Shown piece after piece: positions 1-8,587 of a DNA stretch of 64,000 nucleotides (its first letter is position 1; the number at the start of each line of letters is the position of its first letter). The stretch is from Salinispora vitiensis (GTDB lineage Bacteria; Actinomycetota; Actinomycetes; Mycobacteriales; Micromonosporaceae), in assembly GCF_000378825.1 (NCBI RefSeq), contig NZ_KB900388.1, positions 2,425,818 to 2,489,817 on the forward strand, written 5' to 3'. Position numbers and translations under genes: made by a program. Under the pieces are notes generated by a model. The model was not told the origin of the DNA. It did not search any database and was given only the letters and a program-made list of their open reading frames with translations.

Positions 1-1
1 G

Positions 2-295
2 GCTGGAGACCACGGTGACCGGGGCGGGGACCGCTGGGAGCACAAGCGGGACTACGTCTACTACGGCGAAGCCATGGTTGACCGGAACGCCAAGCCGGGC
101 ACTTACAAACTCGAGGGCTCGTGTGGCGAGGGCGAACTGGTCGTCCTGCCGCGGGGCGGTGTCGCTGGTGGTGACGGCGGCATGAACGCCGGCACCAACT
201 TGGGCCTCGCCGCCGGTGGGGCTGGTCTGGTCGGCGCGGCCGCCCTGGGCGGTCTGGTGCTGCTTCGCCGTCGGACCAATGGTTCCCTGGTCTGA
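2..295 (+). CDS. C-terminal end of a surface protein with membrane-anchor tail (partial)
   Basis: The reading frame is open from base 2 and stops at 293-295; the start lies outside the window. About 97 residues are visible: a charged segment rich in Asp, Arg and His, then a Gly/Ala-rich hydrophobic helix (about residues 65-88) closed by three Arg. Hydrophobic helix plus basic tail is the layout of a cell-wall sorting signal, but no LPXTG motif precedes the helix. The sortase gene follows directly, which suggests an enzyme-substrate pair; this is inferred from neighbourhood only. A lipid-free single-pass membrane protein is the alternative. Confidence 0.6.
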   Translation, partial: AGDHGDRGGDRWEHKRDYVYYGEAMVDRNAKPGTYKLEGSCGEGELVVLPRGGVAGGDGGMNAGTNLGLAAGGAGLVGAAALGGLVLLRRRTNGSLV

Positions 296-971
296 GGTGA
301 CGACGACCCGGGCCGGTGGCCGCCACAGATTCTCGTGGCGTGCCACCGGTCCTGTCGTCCTCGTCTTGCTCGCCCTAGCCGGCTTCGGCCTGATCGGGGC
401 ATCGCTTCCGGATAGTCCCACGGCCCGCCCCCCGCAGCCTCCCGTGCTGGCCAACTCTCCAGTCGGGGCAGTGAACACCAGCCCGGAAGCCGCCCAGCCT
501 GCCCCCTCCGGCCGCCCCCGCTCCGTGCCCAGCCAGATCGTCATCCCCAAGATCGGCGTCCACGCATCGATCATGAAAATCGGGACCAATACGGATGGCA
601 CGGTCGAGGTGCCCCCGCTCGATCAGGCACAGCTGGCTGGCTGGTACGAGCCGGGAGCAAGCCCGGGCGAAGTCGGTAACGCCGTGATTGTCGGACACGT
701 CGACTCGGCGGAGCTCGGCCCCGCGGTCTTCTTCTCCCTCGGTGACCTGCGACCGGGCGACACGGTTGGCGTGGTCCGGGAGGACGGCGAGCAGGTCGAC
801 TTCACCGTCGAGTCTGTGCAGTCCTATCCGAAGACCGACTTCCCGACCGAACTGGTCTACGGCCCCACAGACCAGATCGCACTACGGGTGGTGACCTGTG
901 GTGGCGTCTTCGACGAGATGGCCGGCGACTACCCGGACAACATCGTCGTGTTCGCCACCCAGGCCAAATGA
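279..971 (+). CDS. Sortase (actinobacterial class E/F type)
   Basis: Transpeptidase that cleaves sorting signals on exported proteins. The 230-residue protein has an N-terminal signal-anchor helix (about residues 18-35), a Pro/Ser/Ala linker, then the sortase beta-barrel. The catalytic His is at residue 140 (motif GHVDS) and the catalytic Cys at residue 207 (motif RVVTCGG); a basic residue just before the Cys is the likely third catalytic residue. ATG 279 overlaps the preceding gene by 17 bp; GTG 297, right after that stop, is an equally possible start. The frame is open further upstream, but that stretch only shadows the neighbour. Sortase family is clear; the class is less certain. Confidence 0.88.
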   Translation: MVPWSEVTTTRAGGRHRFSWRATGPVVLVLLALAGFGLIGASLPDSPTARPPQPPVLANSPVGAVNTSPEAAQPAPSGRPRSVPSQIVIPKIGVHASIMKIGTNTDGTVEVPPLDQAQLAGWYEPGASPGEVGNAVIVGHVDSAELGPAVFFSLGDLRPGDTVGVVREDGEQVDFTVESVQSYPKTDFPTELVYGPTDQIALRVVTCGGVFDEMAGDYPDNIVVFATQAK

Positions 972-985
972 ACCAGGGATCGGAG

Positions 986-1016
986 GTCCCGGCGGCCGAG
1001 GCACGGCCGCCGGGAC
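986..1016. terminator. Bidirectional terminator between sortase and glutamate dehydrogenase
   Basis: Perfect 13-bp inverted repeat (986-998 with 1004-1016) around a 5-nt loop, between two convergent genes. It has no U tract, as is common for GC-rich actinobacterial terminators. Confidence 0.75.
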
Positions 1017-1026
1017 ACCGTCCGGG

Positions 1027-4000
1027 TCAGGATGCCGCCGAGGTCCGCACCAGGGTTCGGATCTGACGCAGCAGCACCGACAGGGCCGCCAGGTCGGCCC
1101 GGGACTCGTCGAACTCCCCCATCGCCCGCTGAGCACGGTGGATCGAGGTGGCGTTCGACTGCTCCCACTGCTGCACCCGCTCCACCGGTGGCAGATTGCC
1201 TGGAGTGCCCCCCAACACCTCGGTGGTCAGCGCGGCGAGCGCGGCATATAGGTCGTACCGCAACGCCATCCGGGCCAGTGTCTGCCACCGGTCCTCTCGC
1301 GGCAGCAGCGAGATCTTCGACAGCAGCGAATCCACCCGGAACCGGTCCGACAGAACGAAGTAGACCGACGCGACTTCGGACACGTCCCGCCCACTGCTCG
1401 CCGCAGTCTCGACGACATCGAGCAGGCCGAAGCTGTACATCAGCCGGACCGTCTGCTGCGCCAGGTCCCGCGGCAGTCCCTTGGCGACCATCGACTCGAT
1501 GTGCGCCGCGATCGCCTCCCGCTCACTGCCGTAGAAGAGCGTCTCCATCCGTGGTAGCAACTGGGCTACCCCGTCGCGCAGCCGCGTGATCTCCGCCGAC
1601 ACGTTGATCGGAGAGCGGCGGTTGGTCACCAGCCACCGCACCGCCCGGTCCAGCAGGCGCCGGAAGTCCAGGTAGACGTCGGTCTGCAGGTCAGGGGCGA
1701 CTCTGTTGTCCAACTCCTCGACGGCGTTCCAGATCTTGCGCAGCCCGAACAACTCGCGGACCACCACGTACGCGCGGAGGACGTCGGCGGCGCTCGCGCC
1801 GGTCTCCTCGACCACCCGGTAGACGAACGAGATTCCACCCCGGTTGATCGTCTCGTTCACCAGCATGGTGGTGACGATGTCCCGACGCAGCCGGTGGCGG
1901 GACATCCGGTCGGCGAACCGCTCCCGCATCGGCGTGGGGAAGTAGTTGACCAGCAGTTCGGTCGTCCACTCCTCGTCGGCCAGGCCTTCCGCCAGGATCT
2001 CCTTCTCAAGCACGATCTTGACGTACGCGAGCAGCACCGCGAACTCCGGCGCCGTCATCCCGGACTCCATCCGGACGGCCAGTTCCTCGTCCGGTGGCAG
2101 CGCCTCCAGCGCCCGGTCCAGGGCACCCGAGCGCTCCAGCTCAACGATCATTCGCCGGTGCACCGGCAACAGCGACGGCGCCTGGGCCTGTGCGTTGCTG
2201 ATTGCCCGCGCTTGGTCGTAGTTGTCCCGCAGCACCAACTCGGCGACCTCGTCGGTCATCTCGGCGAGCAACTCGTCCCGCTCTTCAACGGTCAGCTCTC
2301 CGTCGGCGACCGCCGTGTTGAGCAGGATCTTGATGTTCACCTCGTGGTCCGAACAGTCCACCCCGGCCGCGTTGTCGATGAAGTCGGTGTAGATCCGACC
2401 GCCCGCCTCGGCGTACTCGATCCGGCCGAGTTGGGTGCAGCCCAGGTTGCCCCCCTCACCGACCACCCGGCAGCGCAGGTCCTTGCCGTCAACCCGGATC
2501 GCGTCGTTGGACTTGTCCCCCACGTCGACGTTGGTCTGACTCGAGGCCTTGATGTAGGTGCCGATGCCGCCGTTCCAGAACAGGTCGACCGAGGCGGTGA
2601 GGATCGCCTTCATCAACTCCTGCGGGCTGAGCTGGGACACGCCGTCCTCGAGGCCGAGCGCCGCGCGCACCTGAGGCGAGATCGGCACCGACTTCGCGGT
2701 ACGGAGGAACACGCCGCCCCCCTCGGAGATCAACTCCGGGTTGTACTCCTCCCATGACGACCGGGACAGGTCGAACAGCCGCTTGCGCTCCACCCAGGAG
2801 GTGGCGGCATCCGGATTCGGGTCAAGGAAGATGTGCCGGTGGTCGAAGGCGGCCACCAGCCGGATGTGCCGCGACAGCAGCATCCCGTTGCCGAAGACGT
2901 CGCCAGACATGTCGCCGACGCCGACCACCGTGAATTCCTGGGTCTGGGTATCGTGCCCCAACTCACGGAAGTGCCGCTTCACCGACTCCCAGGCGCCGCG
3001 GGCGGTGATCCCCATCTTCTTGTGGTCGTAGCCCGCCGATCCGCCGGAGGCGAACGCGTCGCCAAGCCAGAAGTTGTGGGCCGTGGAGATCTCGTTGGCG
3101 ATGTCGGAGAAGGTGGCGGTGCCCTTGTCCGCCGCGACAACCATGTACGGGTCGTCCCCGTCGTGGCGAACCACATCCGGTGGCGGCACGATCTCGCCGC
3201 TGACAATGTTGTCGGTGGCGTCCAGCAGCGCGGAGATGAACTCCTGGTAGCAGGCCACGGCTTCGTCCCGGTCGCCCGGCTTCTGCTTGAGCACGAAGCC
3301 ACCCTTGGCACCGACCGGGACGATCACGGCGTTCTTCACCATCTGCGCCTTGACCAGACCGAGTACCTCGGTACGGAAGTCCTCCCGCCGGTCGGACCAG
3401 CGCAACCCGCCCCGGGCCACCGGCCCGAAGCGCAGGTGGACCCCCTCGAACCGGGGCGAGTACACGAAGATCTCGAACCGGGGCCGCGGCGCCGGCAGGT
3501 CCGGGATCGCCTGCGGATCCAGCTTCAGGGCAACATACGGCTTCGGCCGCCCGTCAACGCGCTTCTGGTAGAAACTCGTCCGCAGGGTGGCCTGGATCAG
3601 AGTCAGGTACGACCGGAGGATTCGGTCCTGGTCGAGGCTGGCCACGTCGTCGAGCGCGGCACGCAGCTCGGCGACCAGCTCCCTGCTCTGCTGCTGACGC
3701 TGCTCGGCGCTCGTCGAGCCCGGCGCGAACCGGGCCTCGAAGAGCCGCACCAGCAGGGCCGCGATCCGCGGATACGCGATGAAGGTCGACTCCATGTAGT
3801 CCTGGGAGAAGACCGTGCCCGCCTGGCGCAGATACTTGGCGTACGCCCGCAACACGACCACCTGCCGCCAGGTGAGGCCGGCGCGCAGGACCAGTGCGTT
3901 AAAGCCGTCCACCTCGGCCTCGCCCCGCCACGCGGCCGCGAAGGCGTTCTCCACGTGCGGGCGAACCTCGGCCAGCTCCTGGTGTCCCTCCGGCAACTGC

Positions 4001-6084
4001 AGGCCGAAGTCGTACAGCCAGATCCGACCGTCGATGCGCTCCACCTCGTACGGGTGCTCGTCGACCGCCTTCACCCCGAGCGAGTGCAGCACCGGCAGCA
4101 CCGCCGAGAGCATCATTGGCTCGCCGTACCGGTAGACCTTGAACCGGACGTCCATCGACTCGTCGCCGCCGGCCACCCGACTCGCCGCACGCGGTGCCAA
4201 CTGCTTCCGGAACAGGTGCATCTCCAGTTGGCCGGGCTCCTCCAGCAGCTCCAGCTTCGCCAGGTCCTTCATCGCCTCGTACGGCGTGTGCCCGTCCTTG
4301 TAGCCCTCCGGGAAGGCGTCGGCGTACCGGGAGAAGAGATGCTTGGACTGCTCGTCGCCGAGCTTGCGCTCCAGCACCAGCCGGTAGTCGTCGTCCCAGA
4401 GGCGGGTGGCGTCGGCCAGCTCCTCGGCGAGCAGGTCGGCGTCGATATCCCCCGGCGGCTTGGTCGGGTCGGTGCGCACGATGAAGTGCACCCGGGCCAG
4501 CATCGACTCGGTAACCCGGGTGGTGTAGTCGACCCCGACCCCGTTCAGCTCCCGCAGCAGGATGTCCTGCATCCGCAGCCGGTTCTGGGTGGTGAACCGG
4601 TCCCGCGGCAGGTAGATCAGGCAGGAGATGAAGCGTCCGTACGCGTCCCGGCGCAGAAACACCCGCAGTTGCCGGCGGCCCGCCATCCGCAGCACGCCGA
4701 TCACCGCGTGGTAGAGGTCATCGGTCTTGATCTGGAACAGCTCGTCGCGCGGATAGGTCTCCAGGATCTGGAGCAGATCCTTGCCGGAGTGGCTGCGTTG
4801 GCTCAGCCCGGAACGGTCGACCACCTCCGCCACCTTGCGCCGTACCACCGGCAGCTCCTGCACGCTGGTGCGGTACGCGGCGGTGGCGAACAGACCGAGG
4901 AACCGACGTTCGCCGACCACCTCGCCGGCCTCGTCGAACACCTTGAAGCCGATGTAGTCCAGGTACGCGGATCGGTGCACGGTCGCCCGGGAGTTCGCCT
5001 TGGTGATGACCAGCAGGCGCTTCTCGGTAACCCGCTCGTGCGCCTCCGGCGTCATCGACGACAACGCCCGGGACTCCGTGGAATCCGAGCGCAGGATCCC
5101 GAGGCCGGTGCCGAGCACCGCGCGCAGAGCCTGGCCGCCCCCCTCCCTCTCGGAGTCCACCAGGCGGTACTCCCGGTAGCCGAGGAAGGTGAAGTGGTCG
5201 TGGGCGAGCCAGCGCAGCAGCTCGACCGAGTCGGTGATGTCCTTCTCCGGCACCGGCGGCCGGTTCTCGCTGTTCCGCGCGGCCGCCAGCTCGTCGGCGA
5301 GCGTCAGCGCCTGCTGGCGCATCCTGGGCCAGTCCTCGACCGCCTCCCGCACGTCGGTGAGCACGCGTTGCAGCTCCCGACGCAGGTTGTCCCGGTCCGC
5401 CGCGTCCCGGACCGGGTCGATCTCGATCCGCATCCAGCTCTCGACCAGGCCACCGGTGGTCATCTCGTCGGGCTCCACGTCGGCGGCCACCTCGATCAGC
5501 CGGCCCAGCGGCTCGCGCCGAATCACCAACAGCGGATGGACCAGCAGGTGCACATCCAGGTGATGCGAATTGAGCAGGGCGGTCACCGAGTCCACCAGGA
5601 ACGGCATGTCGTCGGTGACGATCTCGACCACCGAGTGGTGCTGGTCGGCATCCGGCTCGTGGATGCGCAGTTTGAGTTCGCCCGGTACCCGCTGCTCGGC
5701 CAGTGCCCGATGGGTACGGACGGAGTCGAGCATCTCCTCAGCCGTGAAGCCGATCAGTTCCTCATCGGGTGCGAACCGCCAGTAACGGCGAACCAGCGAC
5801 GCCGAGTCGTGGTCGTCGCCGGCGAGCGTGATCGCCTGCGCCACCAAGCGCTCCGCGTTGGGTACCGTCTCGTCGAAGTCCGAATCCTCGGCGTCCTCCC
5901 CCAAGGCGTTGGCGGGCAGGCCCAAGTCGTAGATCGAGTCGATGCTCGAACCAGTCAAGCCGGTCACACCAGTTTCGACGTCACCGAACCCGTCGGAATC
6001 GGTCGCCGAATCGAAGTTGTCGTCCCGGCCGGTATCAACCTGCCGGAGGTCGGGTCCCGGTTTGGTAGCCGGACGCCGGTCCAT
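1027..6084 (-). CDS. gdh: NAD-specific glutamate dehydrogenase, large 180-kDa class
   Basis: Oxidatively deaminates glutamate to 2-oxoglutarate with NAD+. At 1685 residues it matches the large bacterial NAD-GDH class (Bac_GDH family; M. tuberculosis Rv2476c type), which has long N-terminal regulatory regions with ACT-like parts and a C-terminal catalytic core. The core contains the lysine segment VGAKGGFVLKQ and a downstream dinucleotide-binding region (VVGVGDMSGDVFGNG). I chose ATG 6084 rather than the in-frame GTG at 6093 because a GAGGGGA Shine-Dalgarno lies 8 nt before the ATG and would touch the GTG. It follows an arginase-family gene on the same strand, which would fit arginine-to-glutamate-to-2-oxoglutarate catabolism (inference). 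Confidence 0.93.
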   Translation of the reverse strand: MDRRPATKPGPDLRQVDTGRDDNFDSATDSDGFGDVETGVTGLTGSSIDSIYDLGLPANALGEDAEDSDFDETVPNAERLVAQAITLAGDDHDSASLVRRYWRFAPDEELIGFTAEEMLDSVRTHRALAEQRVPGELKLRIHEPDADQHHSVVEIVTDDMPFLVDSVTALLNSHHLDVHLLVHPLLVIRREPLGRLIEVAADVEPDEMTTGGLVESWMRIEIDPVRDAADRDNLRRELQRVLTDVREAVEDWPRMRQQALTLADELAAARNSENRPPVPEKDITDSVELLRWLAHDHFTFLGYREYRLVDSEREGGGQALRAVLGTGLGILRSDSTESRALSSMTPEAHERVTEKRLLVITKANSRATVHRSAYLDYIGFKVFDEAGEVVGERRFLGLFATAAYRTSVQELPVVRRKVAEVVDRSGLSQRSHSGKDLLQILETYPRDELFQIKTDDLYHAVIGVLRMAGRRQLRVFLRRDAYGRFISCLIYLPRDRFTTQNRLRMQDILLRELNGVGVDYTTRVTESMLARVHFIVRTDPTKPPGDIDADLLAEELADATRLWDDDYRLVLERKLGDEQSKHLFSRYADAFPEGYKDGHTPYEAMKDLAKLELLEEPGQLEMHLFRKQLAPRAASRVAGGDESMDVRFKVYRYGEPMMLSAVLPVLHSLGVKAVDEHPYEVERIDGRIWLYDFGLQLPEGHQELAEVRPHVENAFAAAWRGEAEVDGFNALVLRAGLTWRQVVVLRAYAKYLRQAGTVFSQDYMESTFIAYPRIAALLVRLFEARFAPGSTSAEQRQQQSRELVAELRAALDDVASLDQDRILRSYLTLIQATLRTSFYQKRVDGRPKPYVALKLDPQAIPDLPAPRPRFEIFVYSPRFEGVHLRFGPVARGGLRWSDRREDFRTEVLGLVKAQMVKNAVIVPVGAKGGFVLKQKPGDRDEAVACYQEFISALLDATDNIVSGEIVPPPDVVRHDGDDPYMVVAADKGTATFSDIANEISTAHNFWLGDAFASGGSAGYDHKKMGITARGAWESVKRHFRELGHDTQTQEFTVVGVGDMSGDVFGNGMLLSRHIRLVAAFDHRHIFLDPNPDAATSWVERKRLFDLSRSSWEEYNPELISEGGGVFLRTAKSVPISPQVRAALGLEDGVSQLSPQELMKAILTASVDLFWNGGIGTYIKASSQTNVDVGDKSNDAIRVDGKDLRCRVVGEGGNLGCTQLGRIEYAEAGGRIYTDFIDNAAGVDCSDHEVNIKILLNTAVADGELTVEERDELLAEMTDEVAELVLRDNYDQARAISNAQAQAPSLLPVHRRMIVELERSGALDRALEALPPDEELAVRMESGMTAPEFAVLLAYVKIVLEKEILAEGLADEEWTTELLVNYFPTPMRERFADRMSRHRLRRDIVTTMLVNETINRGGISFVYRVVEETGASAADVLRAYVVVRELFGLRKIWNAVEELDNRVAPDLQTDVYLDFRRLLDRAVRWLVTNRRSPINVSAEITRLRDGVAQLLPRMETLFYGSEREAIAAHIESMVAKGLPRDLAQQTVRLMYSFGLLDVVETAASSGRDVSEVASVYFVLSDRFRVDSLLSKISLLPREDRWQTLARMALRYDLYAALAALTTEVLGGTPGNLPPVERVQQWEQSNATSIHRAQRAMGEFDESRADLAALSVLLRQIRTLVRTSAAS

Positions 6085-6329
6085 CGGTGCCACTCCCCTC
6101 GACCCACCGCGTCGTGGGTCACTCTGCGCCCAGCCTAGGCCCTGCCCATCCGCGCCTTGGTCGGCGGACCATCATCCGGGCGTCCGGTTCGGGACTGCCG
6201 TCTTTCACCTACCTGCGATAGGGGTCGACCCACCCCGGATTACCCCGCCTCCGGATATTCATCACCCAATCGGAGCCGGTCTTCGGCGTCGCGCCGGGAG
6301 CGCCCAGGGCCTGCCGGCGCCCGGGGCCT

Positions 6330-7508
6330 TCAGGGCGCCGTCGAATCAGCGGGCACCTCGGGAGCAACAGGCACCTCGGGAGCAACAGGCGCCCCCGTGC
6401 CCGTCAGCAGCTCCGGCGGCTCCGGGGGCTCCGGCAGCTGCGGGGGCTCCGGCAGCTGCGGGGGCTCCGGCAGCTGCACCACCTTGACCGGAGCATCCTG
6501 GTTGACGAGGAGAACCGGCTGCTCCGAGCTCCGGCGGCGCTCCGGCCCCCGACGGGGTGCGGCAACGGTAGGCCGCCAGGGCGGGGCCGATCCCGACGCG
6601 GTGACCGGGCGGAGCCCTCCGACCAGGGTGTTGACGATCTCCGCAGCGTACGAACCGTCCGGGTCGTAGTCCGGGTCGAAAACGGTCAGCTCGACGCCAA
6701 GGCAGTGCGGGGTGTCTACCAAGCCGGCAAGCAGACTCTCCAGTTCGGCGAAGGCGATCCCACCCGGATCGGGAGCGTCAACGGCGGGCATCACTGCCGG
6801 ATCCAGCACATCCACGTCAATGTGCAGCCAGTAGCCGGCGCAGTGGGTGAGCTGGTCGTGCGCCCACTGCGCGGTCCTGGCCGCACCCTCCGCGCGCAGC
6901 GCCGGCACCGGTCGAGTGGTGATCCCGGCAGCTTGGAGGTCGAGCCGATAGTCGTCCTGCGCCCGGATGCCCAGCACCACCACGTCGATATCCCGAAAGT
7001 ACGGACGCCGGCCTTCGATAGCGGTCAGATCCGGTTGACCGCGGCCGGTGACCAGGGCCAACCCCTCACCGGCCGCCGCGCCCACGTAAGAGGCGTTGCC
7101 GGGGTGCCGAAAATCCGAATGCCCGTCGACGAAGACGAGCCCGACCCGACCCCCCACCGCCGCGCCGAGCCGGTGCATGGCCAGCGCCGAGCCGAGCACG
7201 ACCGAGCAGTCCCCGCCGAGCACCAACGGAAACTCGCCTCGATCTATGACGGCTCCAATCCGGTCGGCGAGCGCCACCGAATAGTTGGCTATCTCATACG
7301 CGTGACATACGCCATCGCCGGGCCGCCAGTCGCCCGGGTCGTACCGGGACGGGGTCAGGCAGCCGGCGTCCCGGGCCCGAAGCCGGCTGAGCAGGCCCTG
7401 GTCGCGCAGGGCACCAGGAGCCTTGCCGCAGCCCGGCACCGAGGTGGCGGTGGGTGGGCGTAGCCCGAGGTTAGTGGGCGCGTCGAGGACGGCGATCCGG
7501 CGCGTCAT
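6330..7508 (-). CDS. Arginase/agmatinase/formiminoglutamase-family hydrolase with Pro-rich tail
   Basis: Ureohydrolase-family enzyme of 392 residues. The catalytic domain fills about residues 1-300. Metal motifs: GGDCS at 98-102, DGHSD at 128-132, DVDVLDP at 231-237 and the late Glu in ELTVFD (about 273). The first motif has Cys101 where the family normally has a metal-binding His; the others are intact. Residues about 303-392 form an extension not expected in this family, with three copies of a six-residue LPEPPQ-like repeat and two of VAPEVP. Substrate (arginine, agmatine or another guanidine) cannot be told. A terminator-like hairpin lies just before the gene, so it probably has its own promoter or is leaderless. 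Confidence 0.8.
   Translation of the reverse strand: MTRRIAVLDAPTNLGLRPPTATSVPGCGKAPGALRDQGLLSRLRARDAGCLTPSRYDPGDWRPGDGVCHAYEIANYSVALADRIGAVIDRGEFPLVLGGDCSVVLGSALAMHRLGAAVGGRVGLVFVDGHSDFRHPGNASYVGAAAGEGLALVTGRGQPDLTAIEGRRPYFRDIDVVVLGIRAQDDYRLDLQAAGITTRPVPALRAEGAARTAQWAHDQLTHCAGYWLHIDVDVLDPAVMPAVDAPDPGGIAFAELESLLAGLVDTPHCLGVELTVFDPDYDPDGSYAAEIVNTLVGGLRPVTASGSAPPWRPTVAAPRRGPERRRSSEQPVLLVNQDAPVKVVQLPEPPQLPEPPQLPEPPEPPELLTGTGAPVAPEVPVAPEVPADSTAP
6350..6480. repeat. Short tandem repeats encoding the Pro-rich tail
   Basis: Two adjacent arrays inside the 3' end of the arginase-family gene: a 19-bp unit read as VAPEVP (2 copies) and an 18-bp unit read as LPEPPQ (about 3 copies). Units are near identical, so the tail probably grew by slippage. 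Confidence 0.75.
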
Positions 7509-7530
7509 GGGCTCCCGTCCTCAAGCTCGT

Positions 7531-7556
7531 GCGGGCCGGTCGGCACACCGGCCCGC
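7531..7556 (-). terminator. Terminator after the thioredoxin-like gene
   Basis: Perfect 10-bp inverted repeat (7531-7540 with 7547-7556), 6-nt loop, about 15 nt past the stop of the thioredoxin-like gene and 22 nt before the start of the arginase-family gene. Confidence 0.65.
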
Positions 7557-7571
7557 GCCGACATGACTGGA

Positions 7572-8474
7572 TCAGAACAGGGCGCTGGCCAGTGCCCGAC
7601 GGGCCAGCGCCACCGCGGAATCGTCGGGGCCGGCGATGGTGAAGAGGCCGACCAGGTGCTGACGCACCTTCTCACGGTCCTCGCCGGCGGTACGGCGAAC
7701 CAACCCGACCAGCCGTTGGTAGGCCTGTTCCGCCATCCCGCCGAGCACCTCGACATCGGCGGCGAGCAGCTGGGCGTCGATGTCGTCGGTGGCCGTGCTC
7801 GCCGCGGCGAGCACCGCCTGCGGGTCGGCACCGGCAACCCGACGGGCCAGCCCGACCTGGGCCAGCCCCGCCTCCGCCGCGGCGTCCGACGGCGTCTCGG
7901 CCAGGATCTTGCGGTACGCCTGCTCCGCCGCGTCCAGGTCACCGTTGAGCAACGATTCGTCGGCCTCGTCCAACCGTGGGTCGGCCGTCTCGGCCACGCT
8001 CGCGCCACCAGCCTTGAGAACCGCCTGGATCCACTGCCGTAGCTGCGCCTCGGGCACCACCCCGGAGAACGCGTCAACCGGCTGGCCGCCGACCACCGCG
8101 TAGACCATCGGGATGCCCTGCACCCGGAACATCTGCGCCAGCCGGGGGTTGGCGTCCACGTCGACCTTGGCCAGCACCCAGGCGCCGCCGCCCTCGACGG
8201 CGAGCCGCTCAAGCACCGGCGAGAGCTGTTTGCAGGGTTCGCACCACTCGGCCCAGAAGTCGACGACCACCGGCGTGCTGAGCGACCGTTCGAGGACCTC
8301 GGCCTGGAAGGTCGCCTCGGTGACAGCAATGACGGCGGCAGTGCTCCCGGCGCCGTCGTCGGACGGGCCGGACTGGGCAGGCGCGGGGGCCGGGGAGGGT
8401 GCGGGGGTGCGCAGCGCGCTGAGGTCTACCGCGCCGCGGGTAAAGATCGACGGGGTGATCCGTGGGTCGCTCAT
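7572..8474 (-). CDS. Thioredoxin-domain protein with C-terminal TPR region (YbbN/CnoX-like)
   Basis: 300 residues. A disordered Pro/Ala/Ser N-terminus (about 1-45) is followed by a thioredoxin fold with active site WAEWCEPCK (about residues 74-82) and the cis-Pro segment GIPMVYA, then helical TPR-like repeats from about 165 to the end. This architecture is the YbbN/CnoX family, redox-linked chaperone holdases; both active-site Cys are present here. M. tuberculosis has a similar protein (Rv1324) next to its thiolase and epimerase genes, so the position is conserved. ATG 8474 is preceded by a weak AGG. Confidence 0.88.
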   Translation of the reverse strand: MSDPRITPSIFTRGAVDLSALRTPAPSPAPAPAQSGPSDDGAGSTAAVIAVTEATFQAEVLERSLSTPVVVDFWAEWCEPCKQLSPVLERLAVEGGGAWVLAKVDVDANPRLAQMFRVQGIPMVYAVVGGQPVDAFSGVVPEAQLRQWIQAVLKAGGASVAETADPRLDEADESLLNGDLDAAEQAYRKILAETPSDAAAEAGLAQVGLARRVAGADPQAVLAAASTATDDIDAQLLAADVEVLGGMAEQAYQRLVGLVRRTAGEDREKVRQHLVGLFTIAGPDDSAVALARRALASALF

Positions 8475-8511
8475 GGTTACCTAGTCTCGCACGGGTGACG
8501 CCAATCTCCGC

Positions 8512-8530
8512 CCTTCGGTGACGCCGAAGG
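8512..8530 (-). terminator. Hairpin after the acyl-CoA mutase gene
   Basis: 7-bp inverted repeat (8512-8518 with 8524-8530) with a 5-nt loop, 57 nt past the mutase stop. Modest strength; could be a terminator or attenuating hairpin. Confidence 0.4.
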
Positions 8531-8587
8531 TCACGGTTCTCACGCAGGTCACCACACCTCCCCGCCGCGCCTGCGGGATGCCGGCGG

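Noticed and set aside
2833..6138. Very long open frame antisense to glutamate dehydrogenase
   Set aside because: The opposite strand has intact family motifs over 1685 residues; the antisense translation is rich in His, Gln, Arg and Val with no domain. Long antisense frames are expected at this GC content.
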